NCBI GenBank assembly: GCA_001770205.1 | Contig: MEQL01000012.1 | Coordinates: 82,897-146,896, forward strand | DNA from: Bdellovibrionales bacterium RIFOXYD12_FULL_39_22 | GTDB taxonomy: Bacteria; Bdellovibrionota; Bacteriovoracia; Bacteriovoracales; Bacteriovoracaceae | Direction of reading: 5' to 3' | Length of the DNA stretch: 64,000 nucleotides | Shown here: in pieces, positions 1 to 9,618 of the stretch | How positions within the stretch are numbered: position 1 is the stretch's first letter | How the letters are laid out: each line of letters opens with the position of its first letter | Program-made: the position numbers and the translations under genes | Notes under the pieces: generated by a model | Told to the model about the DNA's origin: nothing | The model's input: only the letters and a program-made list of their open reading frames with translations | Databases searched by the model: none

Positions 1-597
1 TGTGACAGTGGTGCATCTATTATCGATTCCATTGAATTACAACGTAACAGAAAATATGAAGAGCTGATGCAAAAAGGCCACGAAGCGGTTTATAACAAAA
101 AACATAACGAGGCCTTAGAACATTTTTTGAATGCGGCCAAACACAAAGAAAATTCCGAGGTGTTAACTTTGATTGGCTGGGTTTATTCCATCTTAGGAAA
201 TAGTGAGCAAGCAAAAAATAGTTGTCTTCGCGCAATCCAAGTTAATCCTGAATATGGCCCGGCCTACAACGATCTTGGCAGTTACCTCTTAGCAGAAGGA
301 GAGATTAACGAAAGTTTTAAATGGTTTGATCTGGCCAAAAAAGCGCCCATTTATCATAACCGAGAATATCCCTATATCAACGCTGGCCGTGCCTATATGA
401 TAAAAAAAGATTACAAAATGGCACTGGTTGAATTTAATACCGCTCTAACCCTGGCCCCTTTTCACCAAGAGCTGCAACAAACAATAGATCGCCTAAAAAA
501 TTCCCTAAAAAAAGGTATCGCACATAAGGTCGAACAAGTTCCAACAAAGAATATTAGCAAAGAATCATCTGATATGAATTGGCCTATTTTTGAGTAG
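1..597 (+). CDS. TPR-repeat protein, 5' end outside window
   Basis: The reading frame is open from base 1, well before the first Met codon at 67, so this is probably the C-terminal 198 residues of a longer protein. It holds at least two to three tetratricopeptide-type helix pairs: a first around LMQKGHEAVYNKKHNEALEHF, a second with LTLIGWVYSILGNSEQAKNS and a third with AYNDLGSYLLAEGEINESF, then a looser fourth ending in ALVEFNTALTLAP. TPRs are protein-interaction scaffolds, so no enzymatic role can be assigned. The tail after residue 170 is polar and ends DMNWPIFE. A NIF3-family gene follows 42 bases later on the same strand. Function unknown beyond the fold; the fold itself is fairly sure. 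Confidence 0.8.
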   Translation, partial: CDSGASIIDSIELQRNRKYEELMQKGHEAVYNKKHNEALEHFLNAAKHKENSEVLTLIGWVYSILGNSEQAKNSCLRAIQVNPEYGPAYNDLGSYLLAEGEINESFKWFDLAKKAPIYHNREYPYINAGRAYMIKKDYKMALVEFNTALTLAPFHQELQQTIDRLKNSLKKGIAHKVEQVPTKNISKESSDMNWPIFE

Positions 598-639
598 TTT
601 TTTCATATCACCTACTTTGTTTTGCAAGGATATACTCCA

Positions 640-1416
640 ATGAAGAAAAAAAGTATTACCCGAGACCAATTAGAATTATATTTAAAAGAACTATTTGCTC
701 TCGATGCGCTGGAAGATCTCTGTCCTAACGGGTTACAAATTGAGGGAACCAATAGAATTGAAAAAGTTGCTTTTGCTGTCTCTGCGACTGCCGACTCTAT
801 CGGCCAGGCCATTGCTTGGGGGGCCGATACATTAATTGTGCACCATGGTATTTTTTGGAAGTTTCATGGTGCCAGGCCTATCACTGGTGCCTTCGCCCGA
901 CGCGTACGCCCTCTAATTCAAAAGGAGATGAACCTTTTTGGTATTCATCTGCCTCTTGATGGCCATATTTTACTCGGGAACGCTCGGTCTATCGCTGATA
1001 AACTAGAAATGAAAGAGATTATTCCCTTTGGTGAATATAAAAAAACACCTACCGGGGTAAAAGGTATTTTACAAAAAAAACTATCCGCTAAAAAACTCCA
1101 ACAACAATTGGAAAAAATTTTAGATCATCAAATATTGATGGCCACCCCTAATCCAGAGGCCATGATCTCTTCAATAGGAATCATTACCGGGGGGGCCCGC
1201 AGCGGATGGCAAGAGGCGGCAATGCAAAAATTGGATGCATATATCACCGGAGAGATGAGTGAACATGATTGGTATGAAAGCCAAGAAGGTGGGATTCACA
1301 TGTTTGCTGGCGGCCATAACGCTACCGAACGCTTTGGTATTCAAAACCTGATGGCCAAGGTCAATCATGAGTTTAAGCTTAATTCCATTTTTATTCCTAG
1401 TAACAATCCCGCCTAG
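640..1416 (+). CDS. NIF3/YbgI family protein (GTP cyclohydrolase I type 2 homologue)
   Basis: A 258-residue member of the NIF3 family, dinuclear-metal proteins whose exact substrate is still debated. Diagnostic motifs are visible: HHGIFW near residue 70 and GIHLPLD near 110 carry metal ligands, and GGHNATERFG near residue 235 is the conserved C-terminal ligand motif. The length fits the short single-domain class. I chose ATG 640 because CAAGGA lies nine bases upstream; an in-frame TTG at 622 overlaps that ribosome site. Family identity is firm; biochemical role is not known from sequence. Confidence 0.9.
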   Translation: MKKKSITRDQLELYLKELFALDALEDLCPNGLQIEGTNRIEKVAFAVSATADSIGQAIAWGADTLIVHHGIFWKFHGARPITGAFARRVRPLIQKEMNLFGIHLPLDGHILLGNARSIADKLEMKEIIPFGEYKKTPTGVKGILQKKLSAKKLQQQLEKILDHQILMATPNPEAMISSIGIITGGARSGWQEAAMQKLDAYITGEMSEHDWYESQEGGIHMFAGGHNATERFGIQNLMAKVNHEFKLNSIFIPSNNPA

Positions 1417-1510
1417 TCAAATATTCTCTTCTCTAGCGCAAATTTTGCCGATAATTTCATACAACAAAAATAAACGATAAAGCGCTTTACTCTATGACGA
1501 TAGTAATAGC

Positions 1511-2668
1511 ATGGCATTATTCTCTCACTCAAACATAATTAACATTACTCTATTTTGCATACTTTTTTTTATTGCCATTTTTATAGACAATAACTTACTA
1601 CTGGCAACAGATGCCTTTCAACTAAACTGCCCAACTTCTGGCCATACAATCACCACCGCCCGAAATTCTAATCTAAATTTTGAATATCTCTGCACTTTAA
1701 ACGGTCTCTTTGATGGCAATATGATTGAACTTCATCCGACAGGAAGTATCGCCAAAAAAGGCCACTACACCAAAGGGGCAATGAGCGGAAGGTGGGAACG
1801 TTTTTTTATAAATGGTATAAAATCAGATTCGGGAATTTGGCTAAATGATAGGCCAATAGGACTTTGGACATTCTGGTACGAGAATGGCCAAAAAAAAGAA
1901 GAAGGAAATTTTAAAGATGGTGAAAAAGATGGAGAGTGGATCTATTGGAATGAAGAGGGCCTGTTTCAATCTCGCGGTGAATATCGTTTCGGAGATATTG
2001 TTCGACAACACACTCTTACTCTCTCCTGGCGTAATCTTAGCGAAGAAATTAAATATACTGACATCAACAAAAAAACGGCCAAGCTTTTTTCTAAAATATC
2101 CTCCGTCGCAGAAATTGACCTCCAACAAAAAGTAGCTCCTCATTGCACAACTCATTTACAACTACGTTTAAAATATTTAACTCTGGCAAACAGCGCAGAA
2201 GTTGATCTTCTACAAACCCAGCCGCTGCGGGGAGGAGTAACTTTAGGTGCCAGTTATCAATACGGTGATAATATTTTTTCGAGCAATTTCATGTTAGACG
2301 AAACGATCTTTGCTACCAGTGAGGCCAATTCAACTCTCTCCACACATTCTGCACTAATTCCCGGGGGCTCTTTAGAGTGGGCCTATCTTTTTTGGAAAAA
2401 TTCCCGCTACGCCACTTCTTCATTTTTTCAATTAGGTCTGTTATTTAAATCCGAAATTGATCAGGAGTGGTCAGTGAGTAGCTCTCCCATGTTTTTAGTG
2501 GGGGCCCAAATTGACCGTACAATTAATCTACGCTCTAACATTTTGCTTAAATCTTACTACCAAGAAAGTTCTCAAACTATCAGACAAAAAGAAGATAGCA
2601 TTACTTCCGAATATCCCCAGCAAACAAAACGACTAGCACTTGAAATAAGTTATCGTTGGAATTTTTAA
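1511..2668 (+). CDS. exported MORN-repeat protein with C-terminal barrel-like domain
   Basis: A 385-residue protein with a hydrophobic signal-like segment at residues 10-32. Residues about 65-165 contain successive MORN/YwqK-type repeats (patterns such as GRWERFF, GLWTFWYENGQKKEEG and DGEWIYWNEEG). After residue 200 the sequence changes to alternating polar/aromatic strands and ends LALEISYRWNF; a terminal Phe is typical of outer-membrane beta barrels. I infer a surface repeat module joined to a barrel. No clear Shine-Dalgarno precedes ATG 1511. The next gene begins at or just after this stop, so the two are likely co-transcribed. Function unknown. Confidence 0.65.
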   Translation: MALFSHSNIINITLFCILFFIAIFIDNNLLLATDAFQLNCPTSGHTITTARNSNLNFEYLCTLNGLFDGNMIELHPTGSIAKKGHYTKGAMSGRWERFFINGIKSDSGIWLNDRPIGLWTFWYENGQKKEEGNFKDGEKDGEWIYWNEEGLFQSRGEYRFGDIVRQHTLTLSWRNLSEEIKYTDINKKTAKLFSKISSVAEIDLQQKVAPHCTTHLQLRLKYLTLANSAEVDLLQTQPLRGGVTLGASYQYGDNIFSSNFMLDETIFATSEANSTLSTHSALIPGGSLEWAYLFWKNSRYATSSFFQLGLLFKSEIDQEWSVSSSPMFLVGAQIDRTINLRSNILLKSYYQESSQTIRQKEDSITSEYPQQTKRLALEISYRWNF

Positions 2669-3750
2669 CCAGGAGATCCGATATAAAAACATTACAATTT
2701 CTTTCTGTTTTTATCGCTACTTCGGTGACCTATGTGACCTATTCTCAAGAGATATCCACACTCTCAATCCAAGAGACGACACCAACTCCAACAGTAACTC
2801 CAACGCTATCAGATGAATCTTCTAATTTCATTATCTCTGCAGGAGTAGGAATGCGTGCGACCAGTTGGAATAACTGGAAAAAAACTTGGGATCATACCAC
2901 TTATGATATGACGAGCACCAATCACACCATTATTGAAGGTGATCTAAGTATTCCCAAAATCTCTACTAAAATTGGTTTTAATCTGCAACAAGACAGTGGA
3001 GATCTTTCCAAAATCAAGCAATATGCTGGATATTTAGGTTTTGGATATCTTAGCGTCAAAGCAGAAAGAGGAAAATTTACTGGGACGGCCCATTACAAAG
3101 GCCTAGTCTCGAGTGAGCAGAGTGCAGATATAAATTTTGATCAAATCTACAGCTACACAGAATTGGACTATAACATGGCCGGAGTTCTGCCCAAGGGTGT
3201 ACAAGATTTTCACTATCTGGGCCTTCGCTATACTAAATGGCAACTTCCCTCTGAGATTATTCTTACTCAGGAGTCAAAGGCCTATACCGTCATTGATCCT
3301 GATTATAAAACAGAGTTTTACTCTTTTATTTTGGGAGAAGATTCTTTTACCAATGAGCTTTTGTATAATAGTGAAAATTGGAAACCCGGCCTAGACTGGA
3401 TTCGTTCATACGTTTTAGGAGTTGGATATGGCCACTGTAGTGTAGGATCCAAAGCAATTCGCGCAGCAAAATCTCTTTATAATCTCACAATGACTGAAAC
3501 TGATTATGATATTTTGGCCGGGCATATTTCCGGACAACTTGGGCCTATGTATGGCCTAGCTTTAGGGGGACTGCGCATGGCCATCGGTATTGCTTATGAT
3601 GTTAATTTCTTATTCGTTGGCAAGTCACCTTTTTCTTCGCAAGGAATGTCGCTGGAATATCCGGCCATTGACAGCGGAAAGGCCGCTGTCGATACTTTTC
3701 CAATGTTTTTGTATCATGGCCCTATCTTTCGTGCCCATGCCGCTTTTTAG
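2656..3750 (+). CDS. exported barrel-like protein with probable AUA start
   Basis: A protein of about 355-364 residues with a signal peptide (KTLQFLSVFIATSVTYVTYS) followed by Gly- and aromatic-rich alternating strands and a final AHAAF, consistent with an outer-membrane protein. The only conventional start is TTG 2656, inside the previous gene and without a ribosome site of its own. AGGAGA at 2671-2676 sits six bases before an ATA codon at 2683, which falls exactly where the signal peptide should begin (I-K-T-L-Q). ATA 2683 is therefore the likely true start, or a mutated ATG. The stop is four bases from the convergent nuoN stop. Function unknown. Confidence 0.6.
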   Translation: MEFLTRRSDIKTLQFLSVFIATSVTYVTYSQEISTLSIQETTPTPTVTPTLSDESSNFIISAGVGMRATSWNNWKKTWDHTTYDMTSTNHTIIEGDLSIPKISTKIGFNLQQDSGDLSKIKQYAGYLGFGYLSVKAERGKFTGTAHYKGLVSSEQSADINFDQIYSYTELDYNMAGVLPKGVQDFHYLGLRYTKWQLPSEIILTQESKAYTVIDPDYKTEFYSFILGEDSFTNELLYNSENWKPGLDWIRSYVLGVGYGHCSVGSKAIRAAKSLYNLTMTETDYDILAGHISGQLGPMYGLALGGLRMAIGIAYDVNFLFVGKSPFSSQGMSLEYPAIDSGKAAVDTFPMFLYHGPIFRAHAAF

Positions 3751-3754
3751 TAAG

Positions 3755-5221
3755 TTAGATTATGGGAAAAATTCCCATCTGAATGGTAATAAAAATAGAA
3801 ACAAGGACAGTAATCCCACAGCCGGCCCATTTAGAAGCAGTAAGCATTGCCTGCCCTTTGGGGGCCTCTTTCATAAACATGGCAATGATTACTCGCAAAT
3901 AGTAATAAACAGAAACCACCGAGGCCAATACCGCCAAAACAACCAAGGCCACTTGTTGTGACGAAACTGCGGCGGCAAAGAGTAAATACTTTCCAATAAA
4001 CCCCGAAGTAAGAGGAATCCCGGCCATAGAAAGAAGAAAAATCGTCATCGAAATTGCCATAAGTGGATGCTTTAACCAAAATCCTCCCAATTCCTCAATC
4101 ACAATGTCGCGCTCCCCTTTCCTCTCCAACATTACTATAAGGGCAAAAATGCCGATATTTGAAAAAGCGTAGAGAACTAAATAGATCATAATAAATTGTG
4201 CGTTAGTGGGAGTTCCATTTAAACTAAGCAATCCCAAAAGCAAATAACCAGTATGCGCAATAGTAGAGTAGGCCAACATTCGCTTAAGTTCATTCTGTTT
4301 AAGGGCCACAAAATTACCATAGACAATGGTGGCGGCGGCAATCGTTCCAATCACAAACTTAAAAATATCCACTTCTAAAAAGGAGGGAACAAAAATCATA
4401 TTCAGACAAACTTTCGTTAGTGCCATAAAAGCGGTCAACTTTACTGCCGCCCCCATAAAACCAGTTATTGAGGTAGTGGCACCTTGATAGACATCAGGAA
4501 TCCAAGAATGAAAAGGAAATGCCCCCACCTTAAAAAACAGGCCGGTCAAAACAAAAAGCAACCCAACATAAAATAGTGGAGAAATTCCTCGCACAAAAGA
4601 TTGAGAAATGACTTCCATATTAAAAGAGCCCGTTGCGCCATAAACTAGCGCGGAACCATATAGTAAAAATGCCGAGGCCAGACCGCCTAAAATAAAATAT
4701 TTCAATCCGGCCTCTGCTGAAAATTTAAAAGTGCGACGCATGGCCACCATAACATAAATGGCCAAAGACATAATTTCCAGTGAAACAAACATAAAAAGTA
4801 GATGATTGGTAGCAATCATGAAGATCATTCCGGCCAACGCAATAGGAAGTAGGCCATAGACTTCCGCCAAAAGTTCTTCTTTTTCGTCATAACCAAAATT
4901 CACTAAAATTGCCAAGATAGTACAGAGATGAACCACCAGACTCAACAATCGAGAGGTAGAATCAAAAAATAGAGTTCCATTGAGCAAATTAACCGGATCA
5001 TAGGAGAGACTTATGTAGGTTATCGTAGTACTTACAGCAACTCCAAAAAGACTAATTATCATGGCCAACATTCTACCACGTGCTACCACTTTTGAGGCTC
5101 CGGCCACGATGGCCACTACGGCCGTAATAGATAAAATAATCAAAGGCCACAATGAAATCATCTCCGCCAAAGAAAGCGATGGAAGTGGAAAAATTTCTAC
5201 TAAACTAATAGCACTATTCAT
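3755..5221 (-). CDS. nuoN: NADH-quinone oxidoreductase subunit N
   Basis: A 488-residue antiporter-like membrane subunit of respiratory complex I, last gene of the nuo operon. About 14 hydrophobic helices are readable. Family landmarks include FVSLEIMSLAIYVMVAM near residue 130, KVGAFPFHSWIPDVYQGA near 235 with the conserved Lys, and KRMLAYSTIAHTGYLLLG near 310. It overlaps the end of nuoM by eight bases, implying translational coupling. It contributes one of the proton channels in the membrane arm. No hairpin terminator is visible in the four bases between its stop and the convergent gene. Confidence 0.97.
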   Translation of the reverse strand: MNSAISLVEIFPLPSLSLAEMISLWPLIILSITAVVAIVAGASKVVARGRMLAMIISLFGVAVSTTITYISLSYDPVNLLNGTLFFDSTSRLLSLVVHLCTILAILVNFGYDEKEELLAEVYGLLPIALAGMIFMIATNHLLFMFVSLEIMSLAIYVMVAMRRTFKFSAEAGLKYFILGGLASAFLLYGSALVYGATGSFNMEVISQSFVRGISPLFYVGLLFVLTGLFFKVGAFPFHSWIPDVYQGATTSITGFMGAAVKLTAFMALTKVCLNMIFVPSFLEVDIFKFVIGTIAAATIVYGNFVALKQNELKRMLAYSTIAHTGYLLLGLLSLNGTPTNAQFIMIYLVLYAFSNIGIFALIVMLERKGERDIVIEELGGFWLKHPLMAISMTIFLLSMAGIPLTSGFIGKYLLFAAAVSSQQVALVVLAVLASVVSVYYYLRVIIAMFMKEAPKGQAMLTASKWAGCGITVLVSIFITIQMGIFPII

Positions 5222-6758
5222 GAATCACCTTTTCAATTAATTGTTGAGAATACACCGAGAGAGTTGTGTCTGACTTTCCAAAAAAACTTCCAGGGAAAAA
5301 TCCAATACCAAAAATAAAAATTGCCAAAACTCCCATTGCTAAAAATTCGCGAACAGACAAATCAACTACATTTTTATTATGATCGTTAGTAAGAGGCCCA
5401 AACATCACTCGCTGATAGGCCTTTAGAGCATAGATGGCCCCGAAAATCACTCCTAAACCAGCAATCAGTGCGACTGCTGGTTGGGCCTGAAAGGTTCCAA
5501 ATAAAATAGTAAACTCTCCCACAAAGCCGTTTGTACCAGGAAGCGCTACTGAAGAGAGTGTCAAAATCATAAAGCCGATGGCCATAAGGGGTGCCACTTT
5601 AGCAATATTGCCAAAATCATCCAAGTTTCTAGTATGCAATCTCTCATATAAAAAACCCACCACCATAAATAGTCCAGCGGAGGAAATTCCGTGATTAATC
5701 ATTTGGTATAAAGATCCTGCAATGGCCACTTGATTAAAAGAAAAAAGTCCGACTAAAATATATCCCATGTGCGAGACAGAAGAGTAAGCAACCAATTTTT
5801 TAAAATCACTCTGCCCCCAAGCACAGAAGGCCCCATAAACAACGCCTATCACTCCAAATCCCATCATCATCATGGAAAAATAATATGCCGCTTCTGGAAA
5901 CATCGGCATAGAAATTCTCATCAAACCGTAAGTTCCCAATTTTAACAGCACGGCCGCCAAAAAGACAGAACCCAAAGTTGGTGCCTGCACATGGGCATCT
6001 GGCAACCAAGTATGAAATGGTACCATTGGAACTTTTATAACGAAGGCCAAAGTAAAGGCCAAAAAGAGCAGGCCCTGTTCACTAAAGATTGCCTTCATCC
6101 AACTTTCGTCCACAAAGTTATATTGCACTCGGGCCAAATCAGCAAAGGAGGCCGAAGGAACACCAAACCCCTGCTTGTAACGATAAATCATCCACCAGAT
6201 GGCCACCAACATTAAAAGTGATCCCACCATAGTGTAGAGAAAAAATTTGATGGTTGCATAAATTCTTTCTGCTCCCCCCCAAATTCCAATAAGAAAAAAC
6301 ATCGGTATAAGTACTATTTCCCAGAAGAAATAAAAAAGAAAAATATCACTGGCCAAAAAAGTTCCATACATACCAGTTTGCAAGGCCAAAACCATTAAAA
6401 CAAAAAATTTTTCCTGTTTTAGTTTTGAGAGATCATGCGGCCAAGTTCCCAAGATCGCTATAGGGGTAATAATTGCGGTGAGCATAACTAGCGGAAGTGA
6501 AATACCATCCACTCCAAGAAGATAGCTTATACCTAATTTGGGAATCCAAGGGATGGATTGTACAAATTGCATAGTACTTATGGCCCCATCAAAATTGCTC
6601 CATAACTTTATGGCAAATAATAAGTTGGCCATGCCAGCAACTAGGGCCAAATGGCGAAAGTATTGCTCAAACTTTTTTGGCAAACAAAGCAGCAATATGC
6701 CAAAAAGAAGTGGAGTAAAAATTATCCAACTTAGCAAGGAAGAACTATTTTCCGTCAT
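5214..6758 (-). CDS. nuoM: NADH-quinone oxidoreductase subunit M
   Basis: A 514-residue antiporter-like proton-pumping subunit of complex I. Motifs include LGVDGISLPLVMLT near residue 80, FFWEIVLIPMFFLIGIWGG near 140 with the conserved Glu, KVPMVPFHTWLPDAH near 240 and KKLVAYSSVSHMGYILVG near 325. Length is the usual one. It lies 12 bases after nuoL and overlaps nuoN. Nothing abnormal seen. Confidence 0.98.
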   Translation of the reverse strand: MTENSSSLLSWIIFTPLLFGILLLCLPKKFEQYFRHLALVAGMANLLFAIKLWSNFDGAISTMQFVQSIPWIPKLGISYLLGVDGISLPLVMLTAIITPIAILGTWPHDLSKLKQEKFFVLMVLALQTGMYGTFLASDIFLFYFFWEIVLIPMFFLIGIWGGAERIYATIKFFLYTMVGSLLMLVAIWWMIYRYKQGFGVPSASFADLARVQYNFVDESWMKAIFSEQGLLFLAFTLAFVIKVPMVPFHTWLPDAHVQAPTLGSVFLAAVLLKLGTYGLMRISMPMFPEAAYYFSMMMMGFGVIGVVYGAFCAWGQSDFKKLVAYSSVSHMGYILVGLFSFNQVAIAGSLYQMINHGISSAGLFMVVGFLYERLHTRNLDDFGNIAKVAPLMAIGFMILTLSSVALPGTNGFVGEFTILFGTFQAQPAVALIAGLGVIFGAIYALKAYQRVMFGPLTNDHNKNVVDLSVREFLAMGVLAIFIFGIGFFPGSFFGKSDTTLSVYSQQLIEKVIHE

Positions 6759-6770
6759 AACTATTTCCTA

Positions 6771-8759
6771 TTAATTGTTCAACATCCCATACACAGTTAA
6801 TACTAAAGCAAATACGCCAATAATCATGGCCAAGGCATAAGTCTGCAAATCCCCTGTCTGAATAACTCTAATCCTATCCGCAAAATATCTACTCCAAACA
6901 CCTACCCCATTCACTGCACCATCAACAACTAACTTGTCAAAAATTTGTGCCGCCCACTGCGAGAGTCGCTTAAGTGGCGATAGAATTAAAAAATCATATA
7001 GTTCATCAACATAATATTTATTGGCCAATACTTTATGAAAAGGGCCTATGGCCGAAAGAAAATCAGAGATAAAAAATTTATTTTGAAAAACTTTCCATCC
7101 TGACCAAAAGCTGGCAACGGCCAATACTACCGATAGCGCCATAACCACACCTTCATGCCAAGGCAAATGTTCCCCAACCAAAGGCATATGCTTAATCGCA
7201 ATCACAGGAGCTAACCAATTGGAGAGAAAATGAGGAATATGTCCCAGTGCCATTCCCAGAAGATGAGGAACTCCAAAAAAACCACCCAGCGTTGCCAATG
7301 CGGCCAACACATACAATGGCCCAACCATACTCCAAGGAGATTCATGCAAATGTTCTTTGGCATGATGAGAGAGACGCTCCTCACCTAAAAAAGTGATGCT
7401 CATCATCCGCGCAGTATAAAACGCGGTTAAAATTGCTGTCAGCACACCGATAAAAAAGAGGTGAGAAAATCCTGCCGGCAGAGCAATTGTAGAATAGATA
7501 ATTTCATCCTTACTAAAAAAACCTGCGAATATAGGTATCCCCGAAATTGCCAGTGAACCAATCAGCATAGTTACATAGGTGTGCGGCAAATGCTTTTTAA
7601 GGCCACCCATTTTACGCATATCCTGCTCACCACTACAGGCGTGAATTACCGAACCTGATCCTAAGAAAAGTAGTGCTTTAAAAAATGCGTGAGTCATTAA
7701 GTGAAAGATAGCAGTATTATAAGCGCCCACACCACAGGCCAAAAACATATAGCCAAGTTGCGACACCGTTGAATAGGCCAAAACTTTTTTAATATCTGTT
7801 TGCGCAATAGCAATAGTTCCAGCAAAAAGAGCAGTAAACGCTCCAACATGGGCCACTACTGAAAGCGTCATGACCGACAACTCAAAAAGAGGATTCAAAC
7901 GCGCTACCATATAAACACCAGCAGTAACCATGGTTGCCGCGTGAATAAGCGCCGAAACTGGTGTCGGGCCGGCCATGGCATCCGGCAACCAAACATAAAG
8001 AGGCAACTGCGCCGACTTTCCGGTGGCCCCCACAAATAAGGCCAAGGTTATCATGGTGGCAATAGGGGCCACTTGGGCGGCCATCTCAGGCCGTGCTAGC
8101 GCCGCAATTATTTCTGAAATAGTTAGTGTTCCAAAAACTCGATAGAGTAAAAACATGCCTACCAAAAAACCTAAATCCCCTACACGATTAGTAACAAATG
8201 CCTTAACTCCAGCGTTGGCCTTTTCTGTATCACTATACCAAAAACCTATAAGCAAGTAGGAACATAATCCCACTCCTTCCCAGCCAAAAAACAAAATGAC
8301 TAAACTGTCGCCTAACACTAACATCAACATCGCAAAGCAAAAAAGATTGAGATAACTAAAATAGCGGCCGACCGCATGGTCGTGGTGCATGTATCCTATA
8401 CTATAAATGTGAATTAAACTTCCCACTCCTGTGATAATTAACGTCATAACCACACTCAGAGCATCCACTCGTAAAGCAAAAGGAATTACTAGACCGCCAA
8501 AATTAAACCAATCAAAGGCATAACTTAAGATTGCGCCACCAGCTTCTCCGTCGATCCCCTGCAAAGTAAAAAACGATTTAACTGCTAAGATGAAAGAGGT
8601 AGCAATAAAAAAAGTGGCAATTCCTCCTGCTACGTTGGCCGGAGTCTTAGCAAATCCACGATAAACGATTGGCAAAATAGCACCATTGATCAAAAAACCA
8701 ATGAGGGGAAGTAGTATAATCCATAAGGGAATGTGTGATTCAATTATCTGAGTATGCAC
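6771..8759 (-). CDS. nuoL: NADH-quinone oxidoreductase subunit L
   Basis: A 662-residue complex I subunit carrying the distal proton channel and the long lateral helix at its C terminus. Motifs: RVDALSVVMTLIITGVGSLIH, WEGVGLCSYLLIGFWY, KSAQLPLYVWLPDAMAGPTP and KKVLAYSTVSQLGYMFL. I placed the start at GTG 8759 because GCGAGGAT lies just upstream and the start falls four bases after the nuoK stop; the longest frame would begin at 8807 inside nuoK. A linker of about 100 residues before the final transmembrane helix is present, as expected for the lateral helix. Confidence 0.97.
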   Translation of the reverse strand: MHTQIIESHIPLWIILLPLIGFLINGAILPIVYRGFAKTPANVAGGIATFFIATSFILAVKSFFTLQGIDGEAGGAILSYAFDWFNFGGLVIPFALRVDALSVVMTLIITGVGSLIHIYSIGYMHHDHAVGRYFSYLNLFCFAMLMLVLGDSLVILFFGWEGVGLCSYLLIGFWYSDTEKANAGVKAFVTNRVGDLGFLVGMFLLYRVFGTLTISEIIAALARPEMAAQVAPIATMITLALFVGATGKSAQLPLYVWLPDAMAGPTPVSALIHAATMVTAGVYMVARLNPLFELSVMTLSVVAHVGAFTALFAGTIAIAQTDIKKVLAYSTVSQLGYMFLACGVGAYNTAIFHLMTHAFFKALLFLGSGSVIHACSGEQDMRKMGGLKKHLPHTYVTMLIGSLAISGIPIFAGFFSKDEIIYSTIALPAGFSHLFFIGVLTAILTAFYTARMMSITFLGEERLSHHAKEHLHESPWSMVGPLYVLAALATLGGFFGVPHLLGMALGHIPHFLSNWLAPVIAIKHMPLVGEHLPWHEGVVMALSVVLAVASFWSGWKVFQNKFFISDFLSAIGPFHKVLANKYYVDELYDFLILSPLKRLSQWAAQIFDKLVVDGAVNGVGVWSRYFADRIRVIQTGDLQTYALAMIIGVFALVLTVYGMLNN

Positions 8760-8763
8760 AATA

Positions 8764-9072
8764 TTATCCTCGCAAAATTGATGCTTCACCTGTTTTAGAT
8801 GAACCAAAATTTCTAAATAGATTAATTAATATGGATAGTCCTACTGCCGATTCTGCCGCTGCGATGGTGATAGTAAAAAACACCTGCACCTGTCCATCAA
8901 TCTGGGAAAGGTAGTGAGAAAAACCCACCATCGAAAGATTGGCCGCATTTAACATCAGCTCAATGCCCATCAACACCATAATGGTATTACGTCGCTGCAC
9001 AACTATAAGCATCCCCATCATAAAAAGAAATGCTGCTAAAATCTGAATAAAAAGTTCATTGGTTATATACAT
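8764..9072 (-). CDS. nuoK: NADH-quinone oxidoreductase subunit K
   Basis: A 102-residue protein with three transmembrane helices, the standard size for this complex I subunit. The conserved GIELMLNAANL in helix 2 (with the essential Glu) and ESAVGLSILINLFR in helix 3 are clear. It sits between nuoJ and nuoL with short gaps, in the canonical order. Confidence 0.98.
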   Translation of the reverse strand: MYITNELFIQILAAFLFMMGMLIVVQRRNTIMVLMGIELMLNAANLSMVGFSHYLSQIDGQVQVFFTITIAAAESAVGLSILINLFRNFGSSKTGEASILRG

Positions 9073-9084
9073 AGCTAATACTCC

Positions 9085-9618
9085 TTAATCAAATTTTCGC
9101 TTCGCCAACACCACGGCCCCAATAATGGCCACAAGAAGTGCCAAAGAAATCACTTCAAACGAAAGATAGTATTGAGAAAATAGTGCATGCGCTAATACTT
9201 TGGTATTACCACCTAAATTTGCCACTTCCGCAGTATTAAAAGGTCCTGGTATCATCGTGGACTTAAATAGATCATAGTGCACTAACAGCTGAAAAATAAT
9301 TCCAATGAAAATAACAATCCCCGCGGTGTAGGTGGCCATAAAAGATGGAGTGGTAAACTTAAAATCTCTCTCTTCTTTTTTTAAGTTTAAAAGCATAATG
9401 GAAAAAATAAATAATACCATAACGGCACCGGCGTAAACTACTAACTGAATCGCCGCAATAAAATGCTCTTGCATCATCCCATAAAGTCCCGCGGTACAAA
9501 GCATAATCCCCAGAAGAGATAAGGCAGCCGCAATAGGATTTTTAGCAAGCAACATCGCTATTGATAAAAAAGCTGCGACTCCCCCTAAAAAAAGAAAGGC
9601 CAAATTTAAATTATCCAC
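9085..9618 (-). CDS. nuoJ: NADH-quinone oxidoreductase subunit J
   Basis: A 177-residue five-helix membrane subunit of complex I. The marker helix IQLVVYAGAVMVLFIFSIML lies near residues 56-75, followed by the polar LNLKKEERD loop. The start overlaps the nuoI stop by eight bases. C terminus is the expected LVAIIGAVVLAKR. Confidence 0.97.
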   Translation of the reverse strand: MDNLNLAFLFLGGVAAFLSIAMLLAKNPIAAALSLLGIMLCTAGLYGMMQEHFIAAIQLVVYAGAVMVLFIFSIMLLNLKKEERDFKFTTPSFMATYTAGIVIFIGIIFQLLVHYDLFKSTMIPGPFNTAEVANLGGNTKVLAHALFSQYYLSFEVISLALLVAIIGAVVLAKRKFD

